NCBI RefSeq assembly: GCF_000213175.1
Contig: NW_009799102.1
Location: 3,356,410 to 3,420,409 of the forward strand
DNA: 64,000 nucleotides
Source of the DNA: Neurospora tetrasperma FGSC 2508
Lineage: Eukaryota; Ascomycota; Sordariomycetes; Sordariales; Sordariaceae
Direction: 5' to 3'
A model generated the notes under the pieces. It was not told where the DNA came from, did no database searches, and saw nothing but the letters and a program-made list of their open reading frames with translations. Every line of letters begins with the position of its first letter. The stretch's first letter is position 1. Below, in pieces: positions 1 through 11,715 of the stretch. A program made the translations under genes and the position numbers.

Positions 1-854
1 TTTGCTTGTTGCTTGTCGCACATTTGTTTCTGGCTGTGTTTTCCTTTTTCTAGTGTGTGTTTTCTTCTTCTTTTTTTTTTTTTTTTCCTGTCTGGTTTAT
101 CCATGGACATCGGGGGAACAGTCGCTTTCTGTAACATGTTTCATTTCGCTGAATGTTTTGGAACTTTCGCGTGAAAACAGTCAAAGGCATGCTGATGAAT
201 GAGAACATCGAATTCGGTTCCGGTACAATGCATGTTTTTCTCTGGACATGATGGTCCTTACAGCTCAGACAATAAAGATTCAATCAACTGCAAAACCTTG
301 TCCCACTTCTAATTATGTTAACCCGGCGTGTGGTTGAGAGAACAAAAACGAACATGGACACTTCAACGTTATCCACCCTACTAGGGAAGGAAGGCCGTTG
401 CAAGGCTGTGATATGCCTCCTTATGACTTGGAACCACGCCGGCCAGAGTCTATTAGGGATTATTTGGTCCAGGAAGGAGTTTGAAGATTGGGTAGAAGAT
501 AAAATCAAGACGCATGCATGCGAGCAAAAGTATACTGAAGGTGTGATGTAGTGGACTGAATACATTGGTTTGGTTTGTTCATACGAACACTTTGTTACGA
601 CAATGTCTCGAATTTCGAGAACATTTGTGAGATCGATAGTTTATCTCCATCTTGGTGTATGATAGATAACTCTTCAGGCACAGAGGTTACACCTTTCAAA
701 TATGCACAATATCAGAATTACCATAGGTGTCAAGGATATAGCATGCCACGAACCAACAAAATTCCAATTCATCAAAAGGGTATATACGCCTCATACGCCT
801 CTACGTCTTAGAAAATGAACCATTACCATCAACTCCCATTACCCAAGAAGCTAC
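1..854. other. Intergenic, no gene seen
   Basis: No open frame here looks protein-like on either strand. A T-tract lies near positions 69-86. The right part must hold the 3' untranslated region of the minus-strand helicase gene that ends at 855. Confidence 0.6.
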
Positions 855-2883
855 TCAATCATCAAACCCACCAAACTCATCATCACTATCGTCCACCTTC
901 TTCACCGGAGCCTTCGGCTTGGGCGGGTTCGCCGCAAGCGCAGCTGCCCTCTCCTCCGCCGCCTTGGCCTCGTTCCGTTTCCTCACCTCCTCAATCATCT
1001 GCTCCAGCTTGAGATGCTCCTCCTTCTCTTTCTCTGTCATCTCGCTGAACTTCTTGGCCTCCCTCTTTCTCCTCTTCTTCTCGCGCCTCTGCAGTTTCGT
1101 CTCCTCCTGCTCCGCCTTGCCGCTCCACGCCTCGTTCTTCTTGCGCTTGTCGCCCGTGTTCTCCTCCTGTGCCCGCTTTGCCTTCTCCTCCTTCCACTTG
1201 GCCAGCTCTTCCTGACGCTTTTTCTCGCGCACCTTGTCCTTGAAAGGAATCTCTTCCGTGTTGATGCCCAGACCCAGAGAGCGGTCGATCTTGGCTTCGC
1301 GGACTTCGGGCATCTTGGGCAGCTCGAGGAGGCCGTAGCCCTTGGCTAGGTCGAGCCAGTCGAGGTCGGCGATGCGGAAGATGGAAGAAGCTTGGTGTTC
1401 GATGTAGGAGCGCGTCCAGGAGACGAAAGCGAGCTGGGCCATCTGGAAGATCTCGCGGTCGGCGAGGGCTTGCGATCGGAAGGCGGCGGAGACGCGCTCA
1501 ACTTCATCGGGGGTGACAGAAATGGCGGGCTTCTCCAGGGGCGTGATGGGGGTTTGGCGGACTTCAAGAAGCTGTACATAGCCTTCCTCGCGACCCGGTT
1601 GGAGCAGAACGACTGCGAGACCACGACGGCCGGCGCGGCCGGCACGACCGCAGCGGTGAATGAAAACCTTGGTGTCGGTGGGCGGGTCGTGCTGAATGAC
1701 GAGGTCGACTTGGGGGATATCGAGACCGCGGGCGGCGAGATCGGTAGTGAGGAGGACCATGGGCGAGGTGGTGTTGACGAAACGCTCATAGTTCTTTTCG
1801 CGGACTTTGGGTTCGAGTTTGCCGTGCAGGGAGGTGACGGAAAAACCGGCGGGCAGGACGGCGCCGAGGATACGACTGAAGTACTTGACGGCCATGCAGG
1901 AAGAGAAGAAGATGATGGATCGCTGGGGCCTGGGCTCGAGCTTTTCGAGGAGCTGGACAATTGCTGGCATTTTCTGACTGGCTGGGGTGACAAGGTAACT
2001 CATCTGTAGAGACATTGGTGTTTTCCTCTCTTGAATTATGCCACCGTCCTTCAGACTCTTCACTCTGACGGTGATCTTGTGTGGGTACAGTAGACCAACC
2101 GTAATCAGCCTCTCAACGGCGTCACTGAGCGAAGCACTGAAAAGACCGGTACGGCGCTGCTTCGGAAGATATCCGAGAATGCGGTTGAGCTCGTTCGCAA
2201 AACCCATATCGAGAAGGCGATCGGCCTCGTCCATAATGAGAACCTCAAAGGTAGACGCGGGAGCCTTGACGTATGCGCTCGACAAGAGTTCGGCAAGACG
2301 GCCGGGAGTACCAATTAGGAGATTCGGGGAAAGACGAAGGAATGTACCGAGATCCTCGGCAGCCTTGGTGGTGCCTCCGACAAGTAGTTGGGGGACAACG
2401 ACAGGCTGGGTTGCTGTTGGGCGCTTCTCGTCGCTTTTGGCGTGGGAAATGGCTTCAGCGGAGGGTTCGTGAAACTTGATGAGGGAAACGAGGACATTGT
2501 AAATCTGGGTTGCAAGTTCGCGAGTGGGCGAGATGATAATGCCTTGGACATGGTTTCGCTTGGCTGGCTCTTCGCCGCGCAGGAGTTTCTGTTGCAGGAT
2601 TGGTTAGCATATGATCATCTTCAGCTGGTAGACGGTCAGAGATCCGGCTTACCTCAACTACCGGAATCAAGAAGGCAAGTGTCTTTCCACTGCCTGTTAC
2701 TGCCTCGACGACAACATCCTTGTTGCCACGGAAGAGCTCAAGGCATGACTTTTGAACGGGAGTCGGCTGGGTAAAGCCCATGGAGGAGAGGTAGTCGAGA
2801 ATCCATTGGGCGAGAGGAGGCGTGAGAGCGTCCCAAGACCTTGGAGGCTTCCGGACCTTAGTCTGCGGCTGGGTAGGCGCCAT
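855..2883 (-). CDS. spb4: ATP-dependent rRNA helicase Spb4 (DEAD-box)
   Basis: Nucleolar DEAD-box RNA helicase needed for 60S subunit assembly and 27S pre-rRNA processing. There are two exons: 2653-2883 and 855-2588, with a 64-nt intron (2589-2652) that has a GTAAGC donor, a GCTAAC branch and a CAG acceptor. The product is 654 aa. Visible motifs in order: Q motif (PTPVQ, residues 40-44), Walker A AVTGSGKT (61-68), [34 protein letters not shown] and HRCGRAGR. The C-terminal part has the basic, lysine-rich coiled tail usual for Spb4 and ends in an acidic [12 protein letters not shown]. The start at 2883 gives MAPTQPQTK and precedes the Q motif at the usual distance. Spb4 is preferred over other DEAD-box families because of the tail and the SAS form of motif III. 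Confidence is high for the class and good for the orthologue. Confidence 0.93.
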
Positions 2884-4768
2884 ATTGATTATGTGGTTGG
2901 CGGAGTATCGGGGCGTTGTAATCGATCCCTGAAGCTCTGCGTGTTGCCCGTGATGATGGCAATGCGATGCTGTTGAAACAAAAATTGGCCTGGCGACCAT
3001 CCAAACAATCTTTATCTTATCTACCTATCGATAAAGCTAGCGTGAGCGTAACCTCGCAAGTTGCATACAGTACACAGCAGTACGTACGTAGTATGCACGA
3101 AGCGGTACTTAGGGAACTTCTACTGTACTTAGGTAACCCCACGGCCACACGACGTGTCGAAAGCGGAAACTGGCCTTGGTCCATTTCCCTTCACTTCTTT
3201 CGAACTCAATTTGATCGGTTTAAACCCCAAGATCTTCCTATTAGATTTCAGTACAAGAGACAGCTTTCGGATCTTCACGATCGTCTGTTGTTGCTAATGC
3301 AATAATCAGATATTGGACTGTGGGTCTCATCGAAGAACCCATGCAGCCACGGCAACCTGATAAAGGCTTGATCCAATTTGCTTACATGGTATAGGTACAT
3401 AGTGTAATGCTACAACTGAAGGTGTCAATATCCAGCTCGACTAAGCTCCAGTGGCTCCCAAAAATTCAAGTCTGCGTCGCCTTCATCCAACCTTCTTTGA
3501 CGACTGGCCGTCTGCTCAAGTCCATGATAGGAAGACATGATACATAAGAACGCTTAAACCAATTTTATATGAAGAGGGGATTGTGTGCAAAGAAACCCTC
3601 ATCAGCCGAAATCAACGAAAGTGGTAAACCCCAACGGTTGAGCCAAGTACAAAGTTTCTTTTCAACAAGGCACGGCAATATACGATGGTACCTATAGGTA
3701 TATCGAGCAAAGCCAAGAACTGGAAATGGCGGCATTCGCGCCCAACCGTCTTCCCTTCAGTTCAGTCTCAACTTCCTGTCACATGCAAGGTCGCGTTGCT
3801 GTGTGCTGTTGCTGCTCTTGAAAGGCCACCACCCACCGATGTCATCACGCCTTGCCGCAGTTGGGGTAACGGACCAGGGCAATGAGCTGGGGAGCCCGGT
3901 GCAACCACCTGAAGCGCAACGCAGGACACGCGCCGGCTGATTCCCACTCGCACTCATGGCCGGGCATCCGCAACAGCCGAAATTTCTGTTCTTCACAAAC
4001 ACCGAACCACTGTCATTCGTCTATGATCGTCATCACTGGATCCTAAACCAAGTCCAGCCCAGGGTAACGTGCCACCTCAGCCACCGAGTACCGGTACAGT
4101 TTCTTTTTTTTCCTGCTTTGCACATCTCTTTTTTTTTTTTTTTTTTTTACTTGCTGTCAAGATACCCTTCTTTTTCCTGGACCTGAACCCTCCATATCCT
4201 ATCGATTCGGCAGAAGAGTCAAGAAGAACCAACACTTACCAATCAGAAGCATCATTACTCGTCTTGATGCCACCACGGGTTTCCCTAATTTGCTGCCTTA
4301 CTTGACTAACGAACCCGGTCCGTCTTGGTTACAAGTCACCTATCCCCGGCCCCCCGGTCACCCGTCCCGCCTCAGCTCAGCTTGGAGGTTGGAGCCCTCC
4401 CATTCTTCCACTTGTCATCTTTCAAAAATCCCGCCAACTTTTTTCTGAACCCTTTCCCCCCGGCAAGCCATGCGGTGGAGTCATTCTCCGCCGCATCGTC
4501 TACAACAACTTTCACGCTGGATTCCTTCGCCCAACACGTAGCGGCCTTGTTTTCCCGAAACCAACAAATACACCACCGACACCAACAACCCGCTACCTCT
4601 CCCTGTACTAGTTGGTCTTCGGCATACGACTGCTTGACCGGCGCGCGCGAGTCTAGAAAAGATAGCCACATCCACTCTTCCTTCTGGCCCCTGCGCTTCT
4701 ACGACCTGCAACGTATCCTCTCGGGCGCCATCTCGCTGCCCGCCCTGCCTCCCTTCCCCTACGACAAT
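2884..4768. promoter_or_regulatory. Divergent promoter region
   Basis: Shared upstream region of the minus-strand helicase and the plus-strand lipid kinase. It holds a TACCT-N2-AGGTA palindrome at 3689-3700 and a T-run at 4129-4148. No convincing gene is present. An open frame from 4325 runs into the kinase frame but reads as low-complexity leader sequence. Confidence 0.5.
3689..3700. repeat. TACCT-N2-AGGTA palindrome, copy 1
   Basis: The spacer is AT. The copy lies between the helicase and the lipid kinase genes. Confidence 0.7.
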
Positions 4769-5971
4769 ATGCCTACGCGTAGCAGTATCCCGGCGACGCC
4801 TCGGATCATCTCGCCCAGCCCGACACCCTCGGAACGCGATGCGCTAGACTCATACACGGGGCCCATGACCAGGGCTGCGAGGAGACGGCTGGCCACACCG
4901 TTACCTGTTAGTGAAGAGGGCAACGAGGAGGATGGCGTGCCCGCTCTACGGAAAGCGCGCACAAGAAGCAGAAGCCCGGTAGAGACGCGCCCAACGGCCG
5001 GCCGGCGGACATCCAAAAAGAGAACCACCAAGACCGCCGATGCGAAAACGACTTCCACAGGCTCGACAGCAGCCGCGCCCAAGGGAGACATGGCCGTGTC
5101 GTCCGAAAATCAGGAGAGGGAGGTATCGAACGGTCACCTGCTGCCACCACAACCGGCAGGCTATACAGGCTGGGGCTGGAAAGACATTAGTCGCAGTCCG
5201 AGCCCGCTTGGCCTGATCCCAATCCACAGGCACTGGAAGGCCTTTATACACAAGCACGAGGTACCGAGGAAAGCGCTCCACGTGTCCATCGGCTTCTTTG
5301 TCGTATGGCTCTATCTGTCGGGAACGCAGACACTGTCGGTGTGCCCTTACCTCATGGCTGCCCTAATACCCATCGCGGCGGTGGACGTTCTCCGGCACCA
5401 CAACGCGTCCTTTAACCGGCTCTACGTCAAGGTCCTGGGGGCGCTGATGCGTGAGAGCGAGTTTACGGGTTACAATGGCGTCATTTTCTACCTGCTCGGA
5501 GCCTGGATCGTCCTGGGCTTCTTCCCCAAGGACGTCGGTGTCGTGGGCACTCTGATGCTTAGCTGGTGTGACACTGCGGCAAGTACGTTTGGACGGCTGT
5601 ACGGCCGTTACACACCCCGTATTCGAAGCGGCAAGTCGCTTGCCGGGTCCTTGGCTGCATTTCTGGTCGGTGTGGGCACCTCTGCCTTCTTCTGGGGCTG
5701 GCTGGTGCCTACCAAGGGCCCCATGCCCGGCGACGAGCTCTTCATGTTTACAGGCACCCTTCGCCTGCCCCAGCTCCTGTCGGAAGCGGTCGGGCTTACC
5801 CCGGCTCAGGCGACGATCTCGGGTGGCCTTGCTCTGGGCATCATGAGCATTTGGTCTGGCTTCGTCGCTGCGGCGAGTGAGGTGGCTAACGTCTGCGGAC
5901 TGGATGACAACCTCACGATCCCCGTCCTGAGTGGTCTCGGTATCTGGGGGTTCCTGAAGATTTTTGGCTAA
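4769..5971 (+). CDS. dgk1: CTP-dependent diacylglycerol kinase (Dgk1-like)
   Basis: Integral ER/nuclear-envelope enzyme of the CTP transferase family that phosphorylates diacylglycerol to phosphatidate using CTP; dolichol kinase and CDP-DAG synthase are relatives. The product is 400 aa from the ATG at 4769, without introns. Residues 1-150 are a basic, Ser/Pro-rich, probably disordered cytosolic tail. The catalytic part starts near residue 160 with HKHEVPRKALHVSIGFF, followed by several hydrophobic segments and the conserved SWCDTAAS...GR...GKSLAGS region typical of Dgk1. The same frame is open back to 4325, giving 548 aa, but that extension is Ser/Pro/His-rich and unlike the family, so I treat it as 5' leader. 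Yeast Dgk1 is shorter (about 290 aa), and the difference is the N-terminal tail. Confidence 0.85.
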   Translation: MPTRSSIPATPRIISPSPTPSERDALDSYTGPMTRAARRRLATPLPVSEEGNEEDGVPALRKARTRSRSPVETRPTAGRRTSKKRTTKTADAKTTSTGSTAAAPKGDMAVSSENQEREVSNGHLLPPQPAGYTGWGWKDISRSPSPLGLIPIHRHWKAFIHKHEVPRKALHVSIGFFVVWLYLSGTQTLSVCPYLMAALIPIAAVDVLRHHNASFNRLYVKVLGALMRESEFTGYNGVIFYLLGAWIVLGFFPKDVGVVGTLMLSWCDTAASTFGRLYGRYTPRIRSGKSLAGSLAAFLVGVGTSAFFWGWLVPTKGPMPGDELFMFTGTLRLPQLLSEAVGLTPAQATISGGLALGIMSIWSGFVAAASEVANVCGLDDNLTIPVLSGLGIWGFLKIFG

Positions 5972-8900
5972 ACGAAGGAGGATTTGGCACGAGCTTGATT
6001 GACAATACCTGATACATCTTCTTTGGCTTGACTGTGGTCAACGATGCATATCACCGGCGTTCTGGGGGGCAAGGGGTTAAAAGGCGTCCGATTGTTCAAC
6101 GTTTCTGATGTCGGTGCTATGACACTTTTGTAATGGATGGATTCTGCGGCAAGACCGGGCAAAGGCCCATAGTCAGGTCTAGAGATGCACACTCATACCC
6201 AGCTGCACCTGTATATCTCACCACTTTTTGTATATATCCTATCACCTACGGCTGCAGCTATCCTACAACGTCTCGTGTCGGGAGCATCTAGCCATCAACT
6301 TTGAAAAGCCATCAGGGGCATATCCCCGTTCGTTCTGCATCTGTTAAACAGGACTCGGAGAACAAGGTGCTGATCCGATAATGAACTAGGCCGTCTCCTT
6401 CAGGACCGGGGTCACCCGGGTCACTCGGGATTCCCGTCATGTTCATGTTGGTGGAACTGGACGAGGCCGGACGTTAAAGGCCCGCCTCGTCTGCCTGCAT
6501 CTGTCACGCGGTGTCCGCACCTCGAAATGACATGCATTGACTCAGCCCGGCTTGTCGAGCGAGGTAGGCGGTGAGTAAGTCATTTCCTTTTCGCAGCCAA
6601 ACCGTGAAAAGGCGGAAAGAACGGGCGGATGTTGCGAGAAGATCCGGGGAAGGAGCAAGGTCGTGAAGCACGACAGCAAAGGAAGTGCAGGGGAGGGGAT
6701 GCGTTTTTGACATGGGTTGTCTCGCGCCTGCTACTTTCCCGTCATCTTGGTATTATTTTTTGACTTTGATCGATTTTCCTTGTCCCATCCTCCGTTAACG
6801 GAACTTGCCTTTTTCCAGCACCTCTCATCCTCTCAGAACTGGACATCGTAATTGACAAATGGAATTTTTTCAGTCTGTTTCTCTACTACCGACCCGCACT
6901 CTACCACCTTACACCTTCGGCTACCAAGCCTTCGTGATCCTCCGACATCGTTCTTCCCATGATTACACGACATGATAATGTCCACGAATGGCCCGGATAT
7001 CATGTCACGCCTGGTAACCTATCGGTTGATATGATTCGCGAGTTTTCATGGTCCGAAAAGCCTAGCCGCATTTGTCTGCCACGAACTGCGAACTGCTGAG
7101 GCCTGGCCTGCAAACCAGCCGTTACAAATTGGGCGGACGTCTACGGGAGACAGCAATTGGTAGATACCTCTAGGTAGACGAACTACGAGCGGCAAAAGAG
7201 TTCTTCGCCCCCATACGGTTTGGCCCTATCCACGATCACTACCTACTGGCGTTTCTTTTTTGTTTTTCTTTTCTCTAACGACATCTTAGAAGCCAAATGA
7301 ATGTCCCTTGGACAACAAAGCATGCAGCTAGGCTGCCACCCACTATCATTTTCCCCTCAGATGGACCAACAGTCAACATCGTCAATCTCAATGCTTGCCT
7401 TCCCGCCACATCCTTCCTTTTTGAAAACCTCGTCACGACACAAAACATGAAGAGGAAGCTTGTTTCTCATACCCCCGGGCGCGGATTTGGCACGTCATGT
7501 ACGCTTCGTGTACGTTGTCCGGCATGGTTCTCTCAGCAGGCACGTTGGGGCTCCGGCTATGGCATCTTTCATCCTATGAAATCGTGCCCAGTCATCAGTC
7601 GTCCGGCGCAAGTTTGGTTGGACTGCATTTCCCTAATTCCACTCAAACACTGAGGTTACATTTTCGCTGTTCCATGTCACCAAATGTCCCCACACGGGCT
7701 ACATCCAGCCGCGGAACCCATTTTCCTTCTCGAACACCAGCAACAACCAGCCGTCGTCGCCCCATGCACCCATACGTCTTTGCGCCGTGCCACGCCATGG
7801 ACGTGCAGGAGGGCTTGATGCGTTGTCCCCTTGCTGCCCTCCCGAGCCTGCATCAGGCACAAAGGGATTTATTTTATGTACGTATGTACACCGTTTGCAT
7901 ACCTACACCACATCCACGGGCCATGTCACATACCAGCCAAGGTACCTGTTCTTCCACCGGTTCGTCGTTGGAACGTTCGAGCTCTCCGTTGTCAGGCTTC
8001 TGCCACTCCTCCCCCATAGGATAAGCTGACCACCGGGCTGGACTCTTCACTTTCACCGGCACTTCTGACGCAATGCCTAGCGCCGCCATTGGGGGTTGTT
8101 TTCGCGGGGACGCAAGTTCGCATCCTAGCTATCAGCCATGCGAGGTGAATTGGGCCGGCCTAGCTTTGCCTCTCTCAGATGCTAGCAAGGTCCGGGTTGA
8201 TGGCGCTTCAAGTGAGTGGCCCGACGACAGCATATCATATGGCTTCTCGCTTCTTGTTGGTGGACGGCAAAACCGCACTAGCTACGTCTTCGCATGCTTT
8301 GCAAGTCATGCTCCTCCCCCACCTTATCGAGGTACCCTCTGGCTAGAATTAATGTCTGGGAATTTGCCTGTGGTTGGGGGACGCAGGATGGAAACGGTTC
8401 AAGAAACTAGGTGTCAGAAGTCAGGTTCCGTCTACATCCTGGACCTTTTGGACGCCTTTTTTCTCGACTGGGCTTTTTCCTCCGCTGGGCTTCCAATGTA
8501 TTGGGATGTTTGAGCGTGGGATATTACTTTCGCAAGTCAATCGATGTTTCCTTCAGTAAGTAAGGGGGATTCAGGCCGTCACGTTCTGTCAGTTCCACTC
8601 AGGGTTCCAAATTCGTACGAGACCCTTTGGGCAAGTGCCTCGATGTCTTCTTCTGTTTATCTTTGACCTACATGGATTAACATTGTCGTACATGTCACTG
8701 CGCCGGAGTTGCCTCACAGGACAGACCGGCACATGCACCCGCCCTTGGATCTCTGCAGTTCGCCTGAATCCCCCAGGGATAGAGCCCCAGAGCGCACCGC
8801 TTCTTGTCAAACTGCGTGGCCTTCTGAATCATACTCATGTCAACTGTCACGGCTGAAGGCTCCCGAGGCCTTCCTCGGCATGTCATCTAGGCAAGGCAAA

Positions 8901-10667
8901 ACAGCTTGAACATCACAGCGTCTGAGACCCGCATAGAGGCTTCATTCCCATAGTCCATATAACGACAGAGCGTCCTTCGAAAACAATCTATGAGGTTCTC
9001 CAAGCGGCCCAATGCCCTCAAGAAAAGCTTTGAAGTTGACTACATCCTCAATTTGTACCTGAACTTTCCTGCGAGGTCCATATCCCAAAGCTGTTCTGTC
9101 ATCTTTGACCAGACAAACATTTGGGTATATATGTTTCGGACATTTCCATCGGGACCCAACTTATGTCACCTATGCTGTCTTGCCCAAGGTTCAGCACAAT
9201 GCGAGTAATGCCCTGTTGGACGTCTCCAACCAATTGCTGTAGGGTCAAGGCTGCCCGATGGTTGGGGGCGTTTTCCATTCCACCCAATGGAATTATCTCA
9301 ATTTTGGAATTGAGTTTAGTCTTACAGCAAGGTACTGGTGACTTTCCCGCTCTCTTATAGGGGAGAAAAGAATGAAGCTAAGGGAACCACAAGCCAAACA
9401 GAACGTTCCAGGGACGCTAAAAAGGTACGGATGTCAGGCCAAGGGCATTATTTGAACAAAATGGGAGAAATCCGAATCTCGAGGAAGGGAGGGGGAAACA
9501 AACCTATGATGCAGGCATTTCGAACAACACATCGCTCACCTGATTCCCTGCATCACTGCCTAACACACCTTTTCGCACCCTCCGTTTGAACTCAATATTT
9601 GCTCCTACCAACGAAAACGGTTCTACCGCTGACGGATCCAGCAACATCTCTGCCATATGGCTAGCATTAACGGACGAGCGCGCTTGTTTCGTTCGTCACC
9701 AGTTTTCCAAGTGAGAAGCTCTCCCAACCTACACAGTGCACCATGTACACGGAAGCGGCTTAGGAAAAGCCGGTGCCTTAGTACCGCTTCCCGACCCGTG
9801 TTGCGTACCATGGTGCAGATCGACTCCAGTTGGCCAACGCAAGTCTGATACATCTCTCTATGCACAATTTACTCATACTCACAGAAATAATTTTTTTTTT
9901 GGGTGGAATATCAGACCCGACACTCACTTTCTATTACCCACCGGTTTGCCATACACCGTCAACAACTCACTCATTCCTCATACCCGAGCCATCCTTGCCT
10001 GACTTCTGGCCAGAGCACCCCTTGCTTATTGCCTACAATGGCTTATGCCTCCGATGCCTGCTTCCATTTATCGACAACCTGTTGCACACACGCCCCTCCA
10101 CATGCCGTTGTGCTCCATTCTGGACTTGGTTATCGATCCTCTCGTTCCCTGTTTATTCCAGCCGGGCCTCCCCGTTGGTGCTTCGTTCGCCCTCTGGATG
10201 TCTTTCCGGGCTGCCCTTTCCTTTTTCACTTACATGCGGCGTGAATCTGGCAAAACCTGACAGGACCCTCACTTGATATTCCTTCCATCACTCTGGGTCC
10301 ACCAATACAAACGGTGATAGATGCCTCTCGGCATATGCATTGCCTTTCTTTGAGCAATCGAAATCCATCTGCAGGCGAATCCGAGCCTTCCTTATGGTCG
10401 AAAGCTTCAGGGATCCCCCCATCCGCTTTGCCATCCTCATGCTCGTTGGACATATCGCCACGGCAGAAGAGTGGATGACAGGCCAGGCACTATCGAGACT
10501 AGTCCATCGTCGTCACCACCATCCCCGTCCCTGCCAACCTGATCCTATCTCCTGCCGGTTTACAAGCGGGGTCAAGGAAGGCCTGTCCACGAATAGAGTC
10601 ACCGACTCTTATCCCCTCGAGATCATGATGGCTCGAAGTTGTTGACAGGGGGGGAGGTTGAGAAAGG
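5972..10667. other. Gene-poor stretch of about 4.7 kb
   Basis: No frame resembles a conserved protein. The longest open frames (for example 7297-7653 and 8073-8513, plus strand) lack recognisable domains, strong start context or splice partners. It holds one palindrome copy at 7165-7176. The right end is the promoter of the KxDL gene, so much of it may be upstream regulatory DNA or a non-coding transcript. Confidence 0.5.
7165..7176. repeat. TACCT-N2-AGGTA palindrome, copy 2
   Basis: The spacer is CT. The copy lies in the long gene-poor stretch. Confidence 0.7.
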
Positions 10668-10674
10668 TATAAAA
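10668..10674 (+). promoter_or_regulatory. TATA box (TATAAAA) of the KxDL gene
   Basis: TATAAAA followed by G-rich sequence and then a pyrimidine-rich leader (about 10705-10760). The ATG at 11000 would follow a 5' UTR of about 300 nt without an intron. Clear TATA boxes are uncommon in front of the other genes here. Confidence 0.6.
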
Positions 10675-10999
10675 GGGGGTTGTTTGATGACCAAAGTAGT
10701 TGAGCTTTTCTTTCTCCTTCTCCATAACATCTTCAGTCTTGAGATCCAGACCCAACACTTTCTTGAAGACCTTATTTACACTCTCAGACATTTTTGACAA
10801 GTATCTTGACACTGGGGCTTCCTATTACTTGACTCTTCCCAGTCTAGCCCCTGGCATCACTCCACATCCCACTACCCACAAGTCCTCATCCGAACCTGGG
10901 GAACTCCACAAACGCACAAGCCGTCATAACTCTATTCTTGGTATCCACCATTACAGTGACGTCCTCTGCATTCAGGTCATACATTACACAGTTACAATC

Positions 11000-11715
11000 A
11001 TGTCGTCAAACTACTCTACTCAGTATTACGCGGCTACTGGCGCGGTCCCCATTCCCTCCGGAAAGGGGCAGTACCCCACGTACCCTGCCTACTACAACAG
11101 CAATGACAGCAACTACTCCGTCTCTCCTCCTGAGGAATCCGATCCGTCAGTGACTTCGGGGTCTGGCATGGGTCATTCCACCTTTTCTGTTCCCGCTTCT
11201 ACCTATGCTGGAAGCAGCCAGGGAGACTACGAGAGCGCGGGATCTGCAAGCGGCATCGATCTTAATGAGTACATGCAAGATCGATTTGCGGACACGTTCT
11301 CGCCGATCCCTCTCGATCGCTTGACGGTCGAGCAGGCCAAGATGTGAGTTCATTTCCGAACCGGAGAGCTGTGTTCTCCTGGACTATTTGCTAATCGGAT
11401 CCACTTTTTCATATAGTTCTGGCGGTCTGAACGCAAAGCACCGCGAGGTCCTCGAGCTTCAAGCTAAAGCGCAAGCACGTCTCGCGAGAACAAGAGCCCG
11501 ATTCGCTCAGGGGCTCGAAGATGCACAGGCAGTGCGGAAAGATCTCGAATGGACACAGAAGAAAGTGACGTAAGTTTTGACTCCCAAGAACCACAAGAAA
11601 AGCGAACTCAAACTGACTGCTTCGAATCAGAGCTCTTTCGGCCAAGGCGGCGAAGCAGCACCCCAAGGAGTACAGCAAGGCGCGGGCACGCCACCCTTCT
11701 CCGGATGCGTTCTAA
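11000..11715 (+). CDS. KxDL-domain protein (KXD1-like)
   Basis: Small protein of the KXD1 family, known as a subunit of the BLOC-1/BORC-type complexes in endosome and vacuole traffic. Three exons: 11000-11343, 11417-11569 and 11631-11715, joined by introns of 73 and 61 nt (donors GTGAGT and GTAAGT, acceptors TAG and CAG, branch AACTGAC in the second). The product is 193 aa. Residues 1-100 are Ser/Tyr/Pro-rich and probably disordered. Residues 115-190 form the helical domain: SGGLNAKHREVLELQ, then LARTRARFAQGLEDAQ, then RKDLEWTQKKV and KAAKQHPKEY. The signature K-x-D-L appears as RKDL (155-158), a conservative change. The gene has its own TATA promoter and sits alone behind a long gene-poor region. 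The family call is from remembered fungal homologues. Confidence 0.8.

Noticed and set aside
4325-4768. Upstream in-frame extension of the Dgk1-like gene
   Set aside because: Ser/Pro/His-rich and unlike any family N-terminus; treated as leader, though translation cannot be excluded.
8073-8513. 146-residue open frame in the gene desert
   Set aside because: No domain, no splice partners, mixed composition as expected of random GC-balanced DNA; not excluded but unsupported.
10609-10812. Protein-like minus-strand open frame (MSESVNKVFKKVLGLDLK...)
   Set aside because: It overlaps the TATA box and pyrimidine-rich leader of the KxDL gene; reversed C/T-rich leader explains the Lys/Glu-rich translation.
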